Assembly: GCA_037138755.1 (NCBI GenBank)
Contig: JBAXHT010000003.1
Span: 364,398-428,397 of the forward strand
DNA length: 64,000 nt
Reading direction: 5' to 3'
Source of the DNA: Armatimonadota bacterium
GTDB taxonomy: Bacteria; Armatimonadota; Fimbriimonadia; Fimbriimonadales; Fimbriimonadaceae
Shown here piece after piece: positions 9,108 through 17,298 of this stretch. A program made the translations under genes and the position numbers. Each line of letters starts with the position of its first letter. The first letter of the stretch is position 1. The notes beneath the pieces are model-generated. The model ran no database searches. It was given only the letters and a program-made list of their open reading frames with translations, and was not told the origin of the DNA.

Positions 9108-9724
9108 GCCGCCTTGCTAGCCCGCTCGAGGAACTTGACAAACTTGTCTCGCGAGTCGCCGTAGAAATCGATGAATTCGAGGCCGTTTCCGCCTCGATTG
9201 GGGTTATCGTGAGCGACCATTGCCAGTGCGGACATGTCCTCGCCGTCCACTTTCATGTGAAATTCAACGATTGAACCCATCGTGACGACCGGTTGAACGT
9301 CAACCCAAGCCCCACCTAAACTGACGTCCTTGGTCACACCCTGGCTCAGCGCAATGACTTGCGAACCCTTCATGTCGCAGACCGAGCGAATGCTTACCGC
9401 TGCCTCAACTGGGTACCGAGCGTAGACTCGTCGGTCGACTTCGGCGACATGGGTGCGCTCGATAGTGAGCAAGAACCCAGCCTTGTAAGCCTCAACGCTC
9501 ACTGCGTCTGCCTCACCTTTCAGGACCGATTCTTCACGGTGCCAGACGAGGACGACCGATTGCGGATAGCTGATATCTTGAGTTCGCAGATCCTTGGTAA
9601 AGATCTTTAAAGGCTGTTCACCCACACACAATCCATTGACCGCCATCGGGCGGCCATCGATCATGAAGGCAACGATCACCGGGGTATCCGGAGACAAGTG
9701 CTTAGTGAGTCCTGAGTTCGGCAC
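9104..9724 (-). CDS. PilZ-domain protein, probable c-di-GMP receptor
   Basis: A 206-residue cytoplasmic protein with a YcgR-like N-terminal beta domain (about 1-95) and a C-terminal PilZ domain (about 97-200). The PilZ ligand motifs are present: RRVYAR (RxxxR type) and DVSLGG (D/NxSxxG type). PilZ domains bind cyclic di-GMP and control motility, adhesion or export. Start is GTG at 9724. The stop overlaps the convergent dapF stop by 4 bases. No cyclase or flagellar/pilus gene is near, so the output is unknown. Confidence 0.85.
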   Translation of the reverse strand: MPNSGLTKHLSPDTPVIVAFMIDGRPMAVNGLCVGEQPLKIFTKDLRTQDISYPQSVVLVWHREESVLKGEADAVSVEAYKAGFLLTIERTHVAEVDRRVYARYPVEAAVSIRSVCDMKGSQVIALSQGVTKDVSLGGAWVDVQPVVTMGSIVEFHMKVDGEDMSALAMVAHDNPNRGGNGLEFIDFYGDSRDKFVKFLERASKAA

Positions 9725-9761
9725 GCTTTACTTATCGGTCTCAAGCACAGGAACCCACAGT

Positions 9762-9784
9762 GAAAAAAAGTCGCTTTTGCGACT
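9762..9784 (-). terminator. intrinsic terminator of smpB
   Basis: On the minus strand AGTCGC-AAAA-GCGACT (9784-9769) is a perfect 6-bp stem with a 4-base loop. Seven T follow (9768-9762). The stem overlaps the smpB stop codon. Confidence 0.85.
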
Positions 9785-10262
9785 AATCTCTTCCGTGGAG
9801 AGCCCGGTCAATTTCGCGCTTGGTATCTCGCTTTGCGATTGTATCCCGCTTATCGTAATTCGACTTACCTTGCACCATTGCAATCTTCACCTTGGCTTTT
9901 CCGTGCTTGAAATAGATTTCTAACGGAACGATTGAGAAGCCTTTCTCCATGCTTTTTCGCTCGATCTGAATGATTTCCTTACGGTGAAGAAGCAGCTTTC
10001 GGTCGCGCCGACGCTCGTGCGAAAAGTACGTGGCCTTGTCATAAGGCTCGACATCGACGTTCATCAGCCACATTTCGTCGTTGACGACTCGGCAATACCC
10101 GTCGGTAAGGTTCCCTTTCCCTGCGAATAGACTCTTGACCTCGCTGCCGACCAAAACCATTCCAGCCTCGAATTCATCAAGGATGTGATAGTCGTATCGA
10201 GCCTTCCGGTTCTGGATCGTTTTCGGTCCGGTCGCCTCTTTTTTGGTCTTGGCTTTAGCCAC
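9783..10262 (-). CDS. smpB: SsrA-binding protein SmpB
   Basis: SmpB binds tmRNA and delivers it to stalled ribosomes for trans-translation. The 159-residue protein has the family core: NRKARYDYHI, FEAGMVLVGSEVKSL and the basic C-terminal tail DKRDTIAKRDTKREIDRAL that enters the mRNA channel. Start is GTG at 10262; TAAACT (10274-10269) lies 6 bases upstream, a leaderless arrangement. The tmRNA gene ssrA, often adjacent, was not found in this window. A clean terminator follows. Confidence 0.96.
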   Translation of the reverse strand: MAKAKTKKEATGPKTIQNRKARYDYHILDEFEAGMVLVGSEVKSLFAGKGNLTDGYCRVVNDEMWLMNVDVEPYDKATYFSHERRRDRKLLLHRKEIIQIERKSMEKGFSIVPLEIYFKHGKAKVKIAMVQGKSNYDKRDTIAKRDTKREIDRALHGRD

Positions 10263-10335
10263 GAATCCAGTTTACTGTGCCAGGTCTGCACTTTCTGGGA
10301 GCAAATGGCACCCTATTTGGGTAATTTCTAAGGAT

Positions 10336-11097
10336 ATGTCGCGTTATGCGTTTGCAATTCTTCTAGGTCTCGCCGTAATCGGATGCAATAAAACCGGTGG
10401 AGATACGTCCTCCGCGCCTGCAACTGCAGCCGGAACTGCCGGGACGACCGCACTCAAAATCGAAGATCTTGAGCCAGGAACCGGGCCTGCCGCCGCGAAC
10501 GGAGACACGGTATTCGTTCTGTACCGAGGAACCCTCATGAACGGCACCGAGTTCGATGGCAACATGGACGCAAAGTTCAAAGCGTCAGAATCCAAAGAGC
10601 CTTACCCGGTTGTCATCGGCGTTGGAAGCGTTATTAAAGGCTGGGATGAAGGGCTTGTTGGAACCAAAGAAGGCATGGTGCGCAGACTTTGGATTCCCTC
10701 GGCCAAGGCATACGGAGCGGCTGGATCGGGCGAGAAGATTGGTCCGAACGCCGACCTAAACTTCGACCTCAAGATTCTTAAAGTCGTCCGTAAAGGCGAA
10801 ACACCAGAAATCACCGCTAAGACAACCGCCCCTGGTGCAGGTCCGGCAATCACCGAAAACAGCAAGGTCATCGTGAAATACACCGGTACCTACCTCAATG
10901 GAAAAGTCTTTGACAAGCGAGACACCATCCCTCTGACGCCAGTCAAGAGTTTGGTCAACGGTTTTGGCGAAGCTCTGATGGGCCTCAAGAAGGGTGGAAA
11001 GCGAACCATCACTTTCCCACCCGGCACCGTTCAATTCATCGGTATTCGCGGCAACCAATACCTACAGATCGAAGTCGAAGTCCTCGACGTCAAATAA
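10336..11097 (+). CDS. tandem FKBP-type peptidyl-prolyl isomerase lipoprotein
   Basis: A 253-residue lipoprotein with a short signal peptide ending in the lipobox VIGC (Cys17). After a Ser/Ala/Thr linker come two FKBP domains (about 35-135 and 160-252). The first has YRGTLMNGTEFDGN and a VIKGWDEGLVG motif. The second has YTGTYLNGKVFDKR and ends in IEVEVLDVK. FKBPs catalyse cis-trans prolyl isomerisation. Here the enzyme would sit on the periplasmic or outer side and help fold exported proteins. TAATTT (10322-10327) lies 8 bases before the ATG. AAGGA is only one base from the ATG, too close for a normal ribosome site. Confidence 0.88.
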   Translation: MSRYAFAILLGLAVIGCNKTGGDTSSAPATAAGTAGTTALKIEDLEPGTGPAAANGDTVFVLYRGTLMNGTEFDGNMDAKFKASESKEPYPVVIGVGSVIKGWDEGLVGTKEGMVRRLWIPSAKAYGAAGSGEKIGPNADLNFDLKILKVVRKGETPEITAKTTAPGAGPAITENSKVIVKYTGTYLNGKVFDKRDTIPLTPVKSLVNGFGEALMGLKKGGKRTITFPPGTVQFIGIRGNQYLQIEVEVLDVK

Positions 11098-11104
11098 CCG
11101 TAGC

Positions 11105-11836
11105 TTAGTGGAAGTAGCTGGCTCCGTTGATATCAATCACGGAGCCAGATAAGTATTCGGATCCCTCCGAAAGCAAGAAACTCGCCGCCTGAGCGCAATC
11201 AGCCGGAGATGCCATTCTCCCGGCGGGGATCGTCTCAAGAATCTGCGAAAGTCGTTCATTCATTCCGTTTCGCGCCATCGACGTATCCACCCAACCCGGA
11301 GCGATTCCGTAGAAGCCAATTTTGGTGCCCGCGTATTCAACGGCAAGCGAACGCGTCACGTTGATAAGGGCCGCCTTGGACGCTGCATACATCGAAGCAC
11401 CAGCCTCTCCCCGGAATCCCACCCGACTTGCGACGTTTAAAACTTTTCCGCCGTCGTGCAGCTCAAACTCATCGATAGCAAGCCGCATCAACTCGCAAGG
11501 AGCCTCAAAATTGATGCGAAACATCTTTTTGCGATTCTCCTCAAACGCTTCGGCGGACCAGAACGGAATCTGCTCATAGACTCCAGCATTGTTGACTAAT
11601 GTGTCGATTGTCCCGAACGCAGTAGCCTGAAACCAAAGCCTCTCCGTCTCTTTAGGAGACATCAAATCTGCTTGCAAAGCGCCCAAACACGAGGAGCCAA
11701 GCTCTGCCCTGAGAGCTTCAGCTTCGTCTTGCCCTTTCGAATAGTGCAAGACGACATTGTTGCCGTCACTGACTAATCGACGAGCAATTTCGGCTCCAAT
11801 TCCTCTTGAACTTCCGGTCACTAACGCAGTTTTCAT
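11105..11836 (-). CDS. SDR-family oxidoreductase, FabG-like
   Basis: A 243-residue short-chain dehydrogenase. It has the glycine motif TGSSRGIG, NNAG near residue 87, catalytic Ser in NVASRVG, YAASKAAL, and the terminal SGSVIDINGA. Size and motifs fit 3-oxoacyl-ACP reductase-like enzymes, but a lone gene without fab neighbours gives no substrate. It is convergent with the FKBP gene (7-base gap). TAGACT (11850-11845) lies 8 bases before the ATG. The second SDR of the window (244-1023) is only a distant relative. Confidence 0.88.
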   Translation of the reverse strand: MKTALVTGSSRGIGAEIARRLVSDGNNVVLHYSKGQDEAEALRAELGSSCLGALQADLMSPKETERLWFQATAFGTIDTLVNNAGVYEQIPFWSAEAFEENRKKMFRINFEAPCELMRLAIDEFELHDGGKVLNVASRVGFRGEAGASMYAASKAALINVTRSLAVEYAGTKIGFYGIAPGWVDTSMARNGMNERLSQILETIPAGRMASPADCAQAASFLLSEGSEYLSGSVIDINGASYFH

Positions 11837-11890
11837 GAAGAAAGAGTCTAACCTGAAAACCTTTTGCCCTGATCGAACGTTATCTCTAAC

Positions 11891-13192
11891 ATGTTAAAGA
11901 CTGCGATAATATTCTCGGGCGTTGGTGTGGCCGGCCTATTCGCGCTTCAAACTGGAGCTCGACCCACAGCCGTCAAGGTAGAAACCCCTGACAAGGTCAC
12001 CTACGCCGAGCACGTCGCACCGATCATAAACAAGCACTGTATCAGTTGCCACCGGCCAGGCGATGTCGCGCCCTTCTCCCTCGTGGGCTACGAAGCCTCC
12101 AAGAAGCAGCACACTATGATCGCAAACGCCGCCGACGCCAAGCGAATGCCGCCATGGAAGGCGGTCGAAGGCTACGGCGACTTCAAAGGCGAAAACCGAC
12201 TATCCGCCCAAGAAATTGCGATCCTTAAGAAGTGGTCGCTCCAAAACGCATCCCGAGGAGACGCCAAAAAGGAACCACCAACTCCGGTATTCCCGAAAAC
12301 CGAATGGTCACACGGCACACCCGACAAGGTTCTGCAACTCCCCAAGCCGTTTGAACTCGAAGCCGAAGGGCCAGACGTATACCGAAACTTCGTTTTCGAT
12401 CTCGGCAACACCGAAGACGTTTACATCAAGGCAATGGACGTCCGTCCCGGAAACAAGTCCGTTGTCCACCACGTCATCGGCTTCCTAGATGCGTCCGGCC
12501 GATCTGTCGATTTAGAAAAGAACAGCAAAGATGATCAAGCTGGATACAGTTCCAGCGGCGGGGGAATTGGGTTGATGCCCTCCGGTGCCCTCGGCGGCTG
12601 GGCTCCTGGCGTGATGGTTCAAGAAACCGAACCCGGCGTCGCCTTCAAAGTCGCACCTGGAACCAAGATCGTTCTCCAAGTGCACTATCACAAATCTGGC
12701 AAGCCCGAAAAAGACCAGACGAAGGTTGCTCTCTACTACGCAAAGGAGAAGATCGAGAAGACAAGTGAGATTTTCTGGGCGGCCAACCCGATGTTCAGGA
12801 TTCCGCCTGGAGCCAAGTCACACGCAGTGAACTGGTCAACGCCAATCCCCGCGGACGCAACGATCTACACTGTCATGCCCCACATGCACCTTCTCGGAAA
12901 GTCCATGAAGGCACACATCGAAACGCCCCAAGGAAACAAGATTCCGCTCGTCTGGGTGGATAGCTGGGACTTCAACTGGCAGCTGGTCTACACGCTCAAG
13001 CAGCCGCTGGAAGTGAAGCGAGGCTCAAAGCTCGTGGTCAACGCGGTTTATGATAACTCCAAAGACAATCCGAATAACCCCAACGATCCGCCTCGTCCGA
13101 TTACATGGGGCGAAGAGACGACCGACGAGATGGCACTTTTGGTGGTTGGGTACTCAGTGGACGGCGGCGGAAAGCTTCGGCGCAGGGGCTAG
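11891..13192 (+). CDS. exported heme c plus copper monooxygenase-like protein
   Basis: A 433-residue exported protein. After a signal peptide (1-23) comes a heme c site, CISCH (about residues 50-54), in the context YAEHVAPIINKHC. The rest resembles the two-domain copper type II ascorbate-dependent monooxygenases (PHM/DBH fold). His pairs are visible in VVHHVIGFLD, VLQVHYHKSG and the MPHMHLLG motif that supplies His and Met ligands. In eukaryotes the fold hydroxylates peptides or dopamine; bacterial heme-fused forms are uncharacterised as far as I know. Substrate unknown. It stands alone, between convergent and divergent neighbours. Confidence 0.75.
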   Translation: MLKTAIIFSGVGVAGLFALQTGARPTAVKVETPDKVTYAEHVAPIINKHCISCHRPGDVAPFSLVGYEASKKQHTMIANAADAKRMPPWKAVEGYGDFKGENRLSAQEIAILKKWSLQNASRGDAKKEPPTPVFPKTEWSHGTPDKVLQLPKPFELEAEGPDVYRNFVFDLGNTEDVYIKAMDVRPGNKSVVHHVIGFLDASGRSVDLEKNSKDDQAGYSSSGGGIGLMPSGALGGWAPGVMVQETEPGVAFKVAPGTKIVLQVHYHKSGKPEKDQTKVALYYAKEKIEKTSEIFWAANPMFRIPPGAKSHAVNWSTPIPADATIYTVMPHMHLLGKSMKAHIETPQGNKIPLVWVDSWDFNWQLVYTLKQPLEVKRGSKLVVNAVYDNSKDNPNNPNDPPRPITWGEETTDEMALLVVGYSVDGGGKLRRRG

Positions 13193-13392
13193 TGGTGGCA
13201 TGGGGCGCAGTCTGTACACGCCATCCCAATGGCGGGAGAGCTGTCCTGGAACCTGGTTCCAGTTAACACTGACTTCGCCTTGATTGTCGTATACCGTCCT
13301 CACCGCGATCAGCGAACACAGAAACCACTTGTGACTATTCAGAAGTGGATTAGGACGTGAACAGGCTCGTCAAGCGTTCGCCAATAGTTGCA

Positions 13393-14565
13393 TTAACTCA
13401 ACTGCTTTCTACGCTTGAGTGCCCACAACCCAGCGATGCTCGGAAGCAAGAACCCTGCTCCGATCCCCAACTTCGCGGTCGAACCCATGTGGCCAGCGCT
13501 TGACACAATGCTTCCGGGTTCATCCGAAACTGCAAACAAGCTGAACTTCTGGATGAATCCGTCCTTGTCGCGAACGACGAGCTTTCCGACTTGATCACCT
13601 CGTTTGAACGGACGCACACCGTCCGCAGGATCGATTGAGGTCTCGACGAGGTCTCCGCTACGATGAACGCAAGCATATGCCGTCTCTCGAAGTTCCACTC
13701 GACAACGTATTCCCGCCGCAGAAACCATCGCCGGAGGTAAGGAACCTTTCGGCATCTCCACTTTCACCTCGTACTCCGAAAATGCCCAATCAAGCATCTG
13801 CTTGTGATCATCTTTCCATTTCGGGGCAAACATCAGCGAATCGATGACCCGCATTCCGTCGCGGGTGGCGCTCCCGACGTATGTGTGACCAGCCGGGTTG
13901 GTGAATCCAGTTTTGATTCCATCCGCGGTTGGGTCGGTCCACAAGAACTTGTTCTTGCTCTCCATCCTGCGGTCGCCGAAGTTCTTGCTTCGCTCGATGA
14001 CTTTAACCTTTGTGCGAGCGATTTCTCGGAAATCCTCGCGTCGCATTGCCTCCCTTGCGATGAGGCACAGGTCTAGCGGGCTGGTCGAGTGTGTCGGACT
14101 GTGGAGCCCGTTAGGAGTCACAAAGTGCGTGTTTTTGCACCCAATCTGGGCAGCCCTCGCATTCATCAAGTCGGCGAAAGCAGGTGCTGAGCCCGAAATG
14201 TGCTTAGCGACGGCGTAACATCCGTCATTTGCCGATCGAAGCATGAGGGCAAATGCCATGTGTTTCACCTTTACACCTTCGCCCGGCTCAAGGTGCATGC
14301 TGGCTTCACCGATCGTTTTGATTTCTGGCGGCGCGATTACGACATCTTCTGGATCGCACCGTTCGAGAAGAAGCAATGTTGTGAGAATCTTGGTAGTGCT
14401 GGCCGGAAACCGCGGAGTGTTTGGATCACGCCCCCAGAGGAGTTTTCCGGTCTTATCCTCAATGATCGCACCACCGAAGCAAGTGGTTCTGCGCAACGGG
14501 TGGGAAGCTTCGAAAAACCCAGGAGTATTCAGCGCCATGGCGATGGCCGTCGTAACAAAAGTCAA
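13393..14565 (-). CDS. D-alanyl-D-alanine carboxypeptidase (PBP5/6 type)
   Basis: A serine peptidase of the S11 family that trims terminal D-Ala from peptidoglycan pentapeptides. All three active-site motifs are present: SxxK at Ser56-Lys59 (STTK), SxN at 111-113 (SAN) and KTG at 218-220. A C-terminal PBP5-like beta domain is followed by a membrane segment and KRRK tail that anchor the enzyme. This is unlike the amphipathic helix of E. coli PBP5. Its ATG overlaps the scpB stop by 4 bases, so it is translated with the scp genes. The N-terminus has a hydrophobic export signal. Confidence 0.92.
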   Translation of the reverse strand: MTFVTTAIAMALNTPGFFEASHPLRRTTCFGGAIIEDKTGKLLWGRDPNTPRFPASTTKILTTLLLLERCDPEDVVIAPPEIKTIGEASMHLEPGEGVKVKHMAFALMLRSANDGCYAVAKHISGSAPAFADLMNARAAQIGCKNTHFVTPNGLHSPTHSTSPLDLCLIAREAMRREDFREIARTKVKVIERSKNFGDRRMESKNKFLWTDPTADGIKTGFTNPAGHTYVGSATRDGMRVIDSLMFAPKWKDDHKQMLDWAFSEYEVKVEMPKGSLPPAMVSAAGIRCRVELRETAYACVHRSGDLVETSIDPADGVRPFKRGDQVGKLVVRDKDGFIQKFSLFAVSDEPGSIVSSAGHMGSTAKLGIGAGFLLPSIAGLWALKRRKQLS

Positions 14566-15113
14566 ACCTCTTCACCTACGAGCAAAGGTGCTTCGTCATG
14601 CGCGGTTGGCGGAAGTCCGGTGAGTTCCAACTTCGGCAAGCTCTCCTTATCAGGCAAATTAAACTGGTGCAAAAACTGCGCCGTTGTGCCCCACAAAACC
14701 GGTCGGCCGGGTTTATCGAGCCGTCCGACTTCGCAGATCAGGTTCCGTTCGGCAAGCATCCGAACTCCGTAATCGCTTTGGACACCCCTAACTGTTTCAA
14801 TATCTGCCACGGTAACCGGCTGACGATAGGCGACCACCGCTAAAACTTCCATGACAGATCGGCTCATCTTCGCTCGTTGCGGTTGGAGGTAGTTCGCAAC
14901 GAGTTCAGCGAACACTGGTTTGGTCGCAAACTGGTAGCCCCCTGCGAGTTTGACGAGCTTAAGTGCGCCCTGGTCGGCGTGTTTTTCTGCCAGCAGTTCT
15001 AATCCTTGCTCTACGGTGCCTTCCGGTAAGCCCAGAACCCGCACCAAATCCCCGATTCGCACCGGCGCTTCGGTGACGAAGATGAGGGCTTCCAGTTGGT
15101 CGACGAGATTCAA
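14562..15113 (-). CDS. scpB: segregation and condensation protein ScpB
   Basis: ScpB is the winged-helix KITE subunit that joins ScpA and SMC in the bacterial condensin. Family sequence is clear: LEALIFVTEAPV at the start, YQFATKPVFAELV, and the MEVLAVVAYRQPVT...IETVRGV core, followed by the second wHTH. I place the start at TTG 15113, which has GGAG at 6-base spacing and overlaps the toxin stop as TTGA. An upstream ATG (15173) lies inside the toxin gene. The product is about 183 residues. scpA is upstream on the same strand, but two extra genes intervene. Confidence 0.93.
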   Translation of the reverse strand: MNLVDQLEALIFVTEAPVRIGDLVRVLGLPEGTVEQGLELLAEKHADQGALKLVKLAGGYQFATKPVFAELVANYLQPQRAKMSRSVMEVLAVVAYRQPVTVADIETVRGVQSDYGVRMLAERNLICEVGRLDKPGRPVLWGTTAQFLHQFNLPDKESLPKLELTGLPPTAHDEAPLLVGEEV

Positions 15114-15442
15114 TCTAACTCCAATCTTCGGGAGACACCGTCCGAAGCACTGTGAATGACTCGGAGTATACATATCCCACTTTCCTCATACCGAAACACG
15201 ATGTAATGCCCGTAGTAGGCTGCTGGCCACTTCACGAAGCTTAGATAGACGTCCTCTATGTGGTCCATCTTCTTGACCAGAGCACGTCGATTGACAACGT
15301 CTTCAGCGTGATCAATTAGAAACTTTATGTACTTCTCGGCTTGTCTGACACCATGATGGTGAACTGTATGCTCGTAGACACCCACCAAGTCATCGTCCGC
15401 CCGAGAACTATAACGAACTACGCGCTGAGACTCGGTAGCCAC
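15110..15442 (-). CDS. RelE/ParE-family toxin (probable)
   Basis: A 110-residue protein with the pattern of ParE/RelE toxins: a short beta strand (VVRYSSRADDDL), two helices (GVRQAEKYIKFLIDHAEDV), and a C-terminal sheet (YYGHYIVFRYEESGICILRVIH). The closing ILRVIHSASD resembles the conserved R-x-x-H motif. Members either cut mRNA at the ribosome or poison gyrase. It overlaps the upstream small gene by 25 bases and the scpB start by 4, so it is transcribed within the scp operon. Start GTG at 15442. Activity is inferred. Confidence 0.75.
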   Translation of the reverse strand: MATESQRVVRYSSRADDDLVGVYEHTVHHHGVRQAEKYIKFLIDHAEDVVNRRALVKKMDHIEDVYLSFVKWPAAYYGHYIVFRYEESGICILRVIHSASDGVSRRLELD

Positions 15443-15594
15443 TCTTGAACTCGTTCCCTTGCATGTTGCAAAACTTCAGCCGCCGAAAAAGTTGGCTCAC
15501 CAGCGGATAAGGATTTGATGGCATCTTTGACCATCTCGGTTTGCTCAGGACTCAGAGCTACAACTTCAAGGATTTCAGGAGGAGTATTTGACAT
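15418..15594 (-). CDS. putative antitoxin partner
   Basis: A 58-residue acidic protein, counted from ATG 15594; alternative upstream TTG/GTG starts at 15636-15631 would add 12-14 residues. It is predicted helical (LSPEQTEMVKDAIKSL; SAAEVLQHARERVQEWL). It lies directly upstream of, and overlaps, the RelE/ParE-like gene. That arrangement and size are typical of antitoxins that bind and neutralise the toxin. No DNA-binding ribbon is obvious. The call rests on context more than on sequence. Confidence 0.6.
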   Translation of the reverse strand: MSNTPPEILEVVALSPEQTEMVKDAIKSLSAGEPTFSAAEVLQHARERVQEWLPSLSA

Positions 15595-15641
15595 GGGATT
15601 ATTTGCTGTTTTTATTGTAGTGCGACTTTCCACCAAGTCGG

Positions 15642-16388
15642 CTATTTCTTAGCGAAAAGCACTTCCTCGCCTTCTAGTTTAACCGCTGCCGCGCCCAGTC
15701 GGATGAGTTCGAGCAGGGCGAGGAACCAATACACCGCATCCGTCCGCGTGTACTCGCCAACAAACATCTGGTCGATCCGCTGGTAGCTCGGTTTCAGAGC
15801 CAGAAGCACAAACTTCATCTGCTCCTGAATCGACTTTCGGGGTTTCGCCAGAAGCTCGACAGGTTCGGGATTCGCCTTCTTGAGAAGTCGCTCGAACGCC
15901 TTAGCCAAGTCTCCAGCAGTTACATCCCCTACGTCATAAGGAATCTCGTATGGATCGAGTTGAGGGGTCGCGGTTCGGAAAAAGAGCTTCGTCCGTTCCT
16001 CATGCCCTTCCAGCAACCGCTGAATTACGTCCGCATATTCGTAGGTCGTTGGATCTGGCAACGCCGTCGCCTCATCCATCTCCGGCTCGTCTTCCTCATA
16101 CACCGGCAACAACTGCCACGCCTTCTTCTCCAGCAGATAAGCAAGCACAGTCAAAGCCGCCGCTGCCTCATCAAGGTTCGTCTCCGCACTCTCCATCAGA
16201 TAGAACAAATATGCCTCGCAAATCGGCTCCATCGGCACTTCGAGCAAGTCAACCTTATGCTCGCGGACGCACCGGAACAATGTCGCCAACGTCCCCTCAA
16301 ACGCCGGAGTCTGGACCAGAATCGGCGGAGGAGCGACCACGCCAAGCGTGTTCAAATTAGGATTCTCGGCAAGGGCGCGATTTGCCAC
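15642..16388 (-). CDS. scpA: segregation and condensation protein ScpA
   Basis: ScpA is the kleisin that bridges SMC heads in the Smc-ScpAB condensin. The 248-residue product has the N-terminal kleisin pattern (FEGTLATLFRCVREHKVDLLEVPM, with the expected LL-x-LI-like helix) and a C-terminal winged helix ending in YWFLALLELIRLGAAAV. It is shorter than the usual 250-280 residues and the FDGPLDLLL core is altered to FEGTLATLF. Start is GTG 16388. The toxin-antitoxin pair, scpB and dac follow on the same strand. Confidence 0.88.
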   Translation of the reverse strand: MANRALAENPNLNTLGVVAPPPILVQTPAFEGTLATLFRCVREHKVDLLEVPMEPICEAYLFYLMESAETNLDEAAAALTVLAYLLEKKAWQLLPVYEEDEPEMDEATALPDPTTYEYADVIQRLLEGHEERTKLFFRTATPQLDPYEIPYDVGDVTAGDLAKAFERLLKKANPEPVELLAKPRKSIQEQMKFVLLALKPSYQRIDQMFVGEYTRTDAVYWFLALLELIRLGAAAVKLEGEEVLFAKK

Positions 16389-16484
16389 AAGGAAGAGACG
16401 GATGGGACTCGTCTGGCGCCGCAGGTGTGGAAAACTTCTGTCCCAAGCCGTCTTCCGACTTCCAACTTAAACTTCCAACTGAAT

Positions 16485-16561
16485 TGGAGGTGCCGAGCGG
16501 ATTCGAACCGCTGAATATCGGTTTTGCAGACCGACCCCTTAGGCCACTTGGGCACGGCACC
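16485..16561 (-). tRNA. tRNA-Cys (GCA)
   Basis: Full cloverleaf on the minus strand. Acceptor GGTGCCG (16561-16555) pairs with CGGCACC, the discriminator is U73 (an identity element of tRNA-Cys), and CCA is encoded (16487-16485). The anticodon is GCA, between stem halves of the TCGGT/ACCGA type. The T-arm carries GGTTCGAATCC. Confidence 0.97.
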
Positions 16562-16600
16562 TCGTGGGAATATTCATTATGGCACAGCCCGTTTGGAGTG

Positions 16601-16626
16601 CCCCGATAAAATCGGGGGTTTCTTTT
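16601..16626 (+). terminator. plus-strand hairpin with T-rich tail, no matching gene
   Basis: CCCCGAT-AAA-ATCGGGG (16601-16617) is a perfect 7-bp stem followed by GGTTTCTTTT on the plus strand. All annotated genes nearby are on the minus strand, so no plus-strand transcript is known to need it. Confidence 0.45.
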
Positions 16627-16700
16627 GCGATTACAAATTCACCCTCGGTTACGCAAAACAATCTCCGGTTTTCGGGATGGCTTTCAAAACTTGCGATCAA

Positions 16701-16728
16701 GAAAGTCAAAGCGCGGCTTGCTCCGCGC
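16701..16728 (-). terminator. probable terminator of PAP2 gene
   Basis: On the minus strand GCGCGG-AGCAAG-CCGCGC (16728-16711) forms a 6-bp GC stem. TTTGACTTTC follows. It lies 12 bases past the PAP2 stop codon. Confidence 0.6.
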
Positions 16729-16739
16729 ACTGCATACCT

Positions 16740-17267
16740 TCAGAACCTCAACCCAAACCCGACTGACTTCGAGCCGTCGTTGTTGACACGAAACAGCAAC
16801 CCCGAAGGCGAAGCCAGCTCGATTCGACCGACTGCCAGTCCCAGCAAGGCACCCGCCAGGACATCTGTTTCCCGGTGACGATTTAACTTAACCCTGGACT
16901 GAGCAATCGCAAACGCACCGGCATACCAAAAAGGCGCGGCGCGTGGATCACGCTCGGCGGCAATGGTCGCAACCGCGAACGCGGCGGTGGCGTGGCCGCT
17001 GGGAAATGAATCGGGGGTTCCAGTGTCCGGTCGCGGAACTCTGGTCAACCGCTTCAACCCCTCCGAGAGGAGGGTTGCCGTGAGCAGGCTATCGAGCGTT
17101 CTAAGCGAAAACTCGCGTCCGTTCTCACCGCCTTGAATGGCCGGCAAAACCACCGCGAGCGCGACAAAAGCCTTCGTTCCGGGGCCGCTGATCGACTCGC
17201 TTGTGCGGTCTTCGGCGCAAACCGTTAGGGGCAAACAGCAAATACATCCAATCACCAACCCACGCAT
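16740..17267 (-). CDS. PAP2-family phosphatase, exported
   Basis: A 175-residue type 2 phosphatidic acid phosphatase-like protein. The three catalytic motifs appear in order: KRLTRVPRP (KxxxxxxRP), PSGHATAAF (PSGH) and [16 protein letters not shown] (SRxxxxxHxxxD). Signal-like N-terminus [20 protein letters not shown] suggests export and possibly lipidation. The family removes phosphate from lipid or isoprenoid pyrophosphate substrates. TAGGCT (17279-17274) sits 6 bases before the ATG, so the transcript is probably leaderless. It is divergent from aroC, whose own -10 overlaps this region. Confidence 0.85.
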   Translation of the reverse strand: MRGLVIGCICCLPLTVCAEDRTSESISGPGTKAFVALAVVLPAIQGGENGREFSLRTLDSLLTATLLSEGLKRLTRVPRPDTGTPDSFPSGHATAAFAVATIAAERDPRAAPFWYAGAFAIAQSRVKLNRHRETDVLAGALLGLAVGRIELASPSGLLFRVNNDGSKSVGFGLRF

Positions 17268-17298
17268 TGACCAAGCCTACCGCGTTAAACTACTTCCG

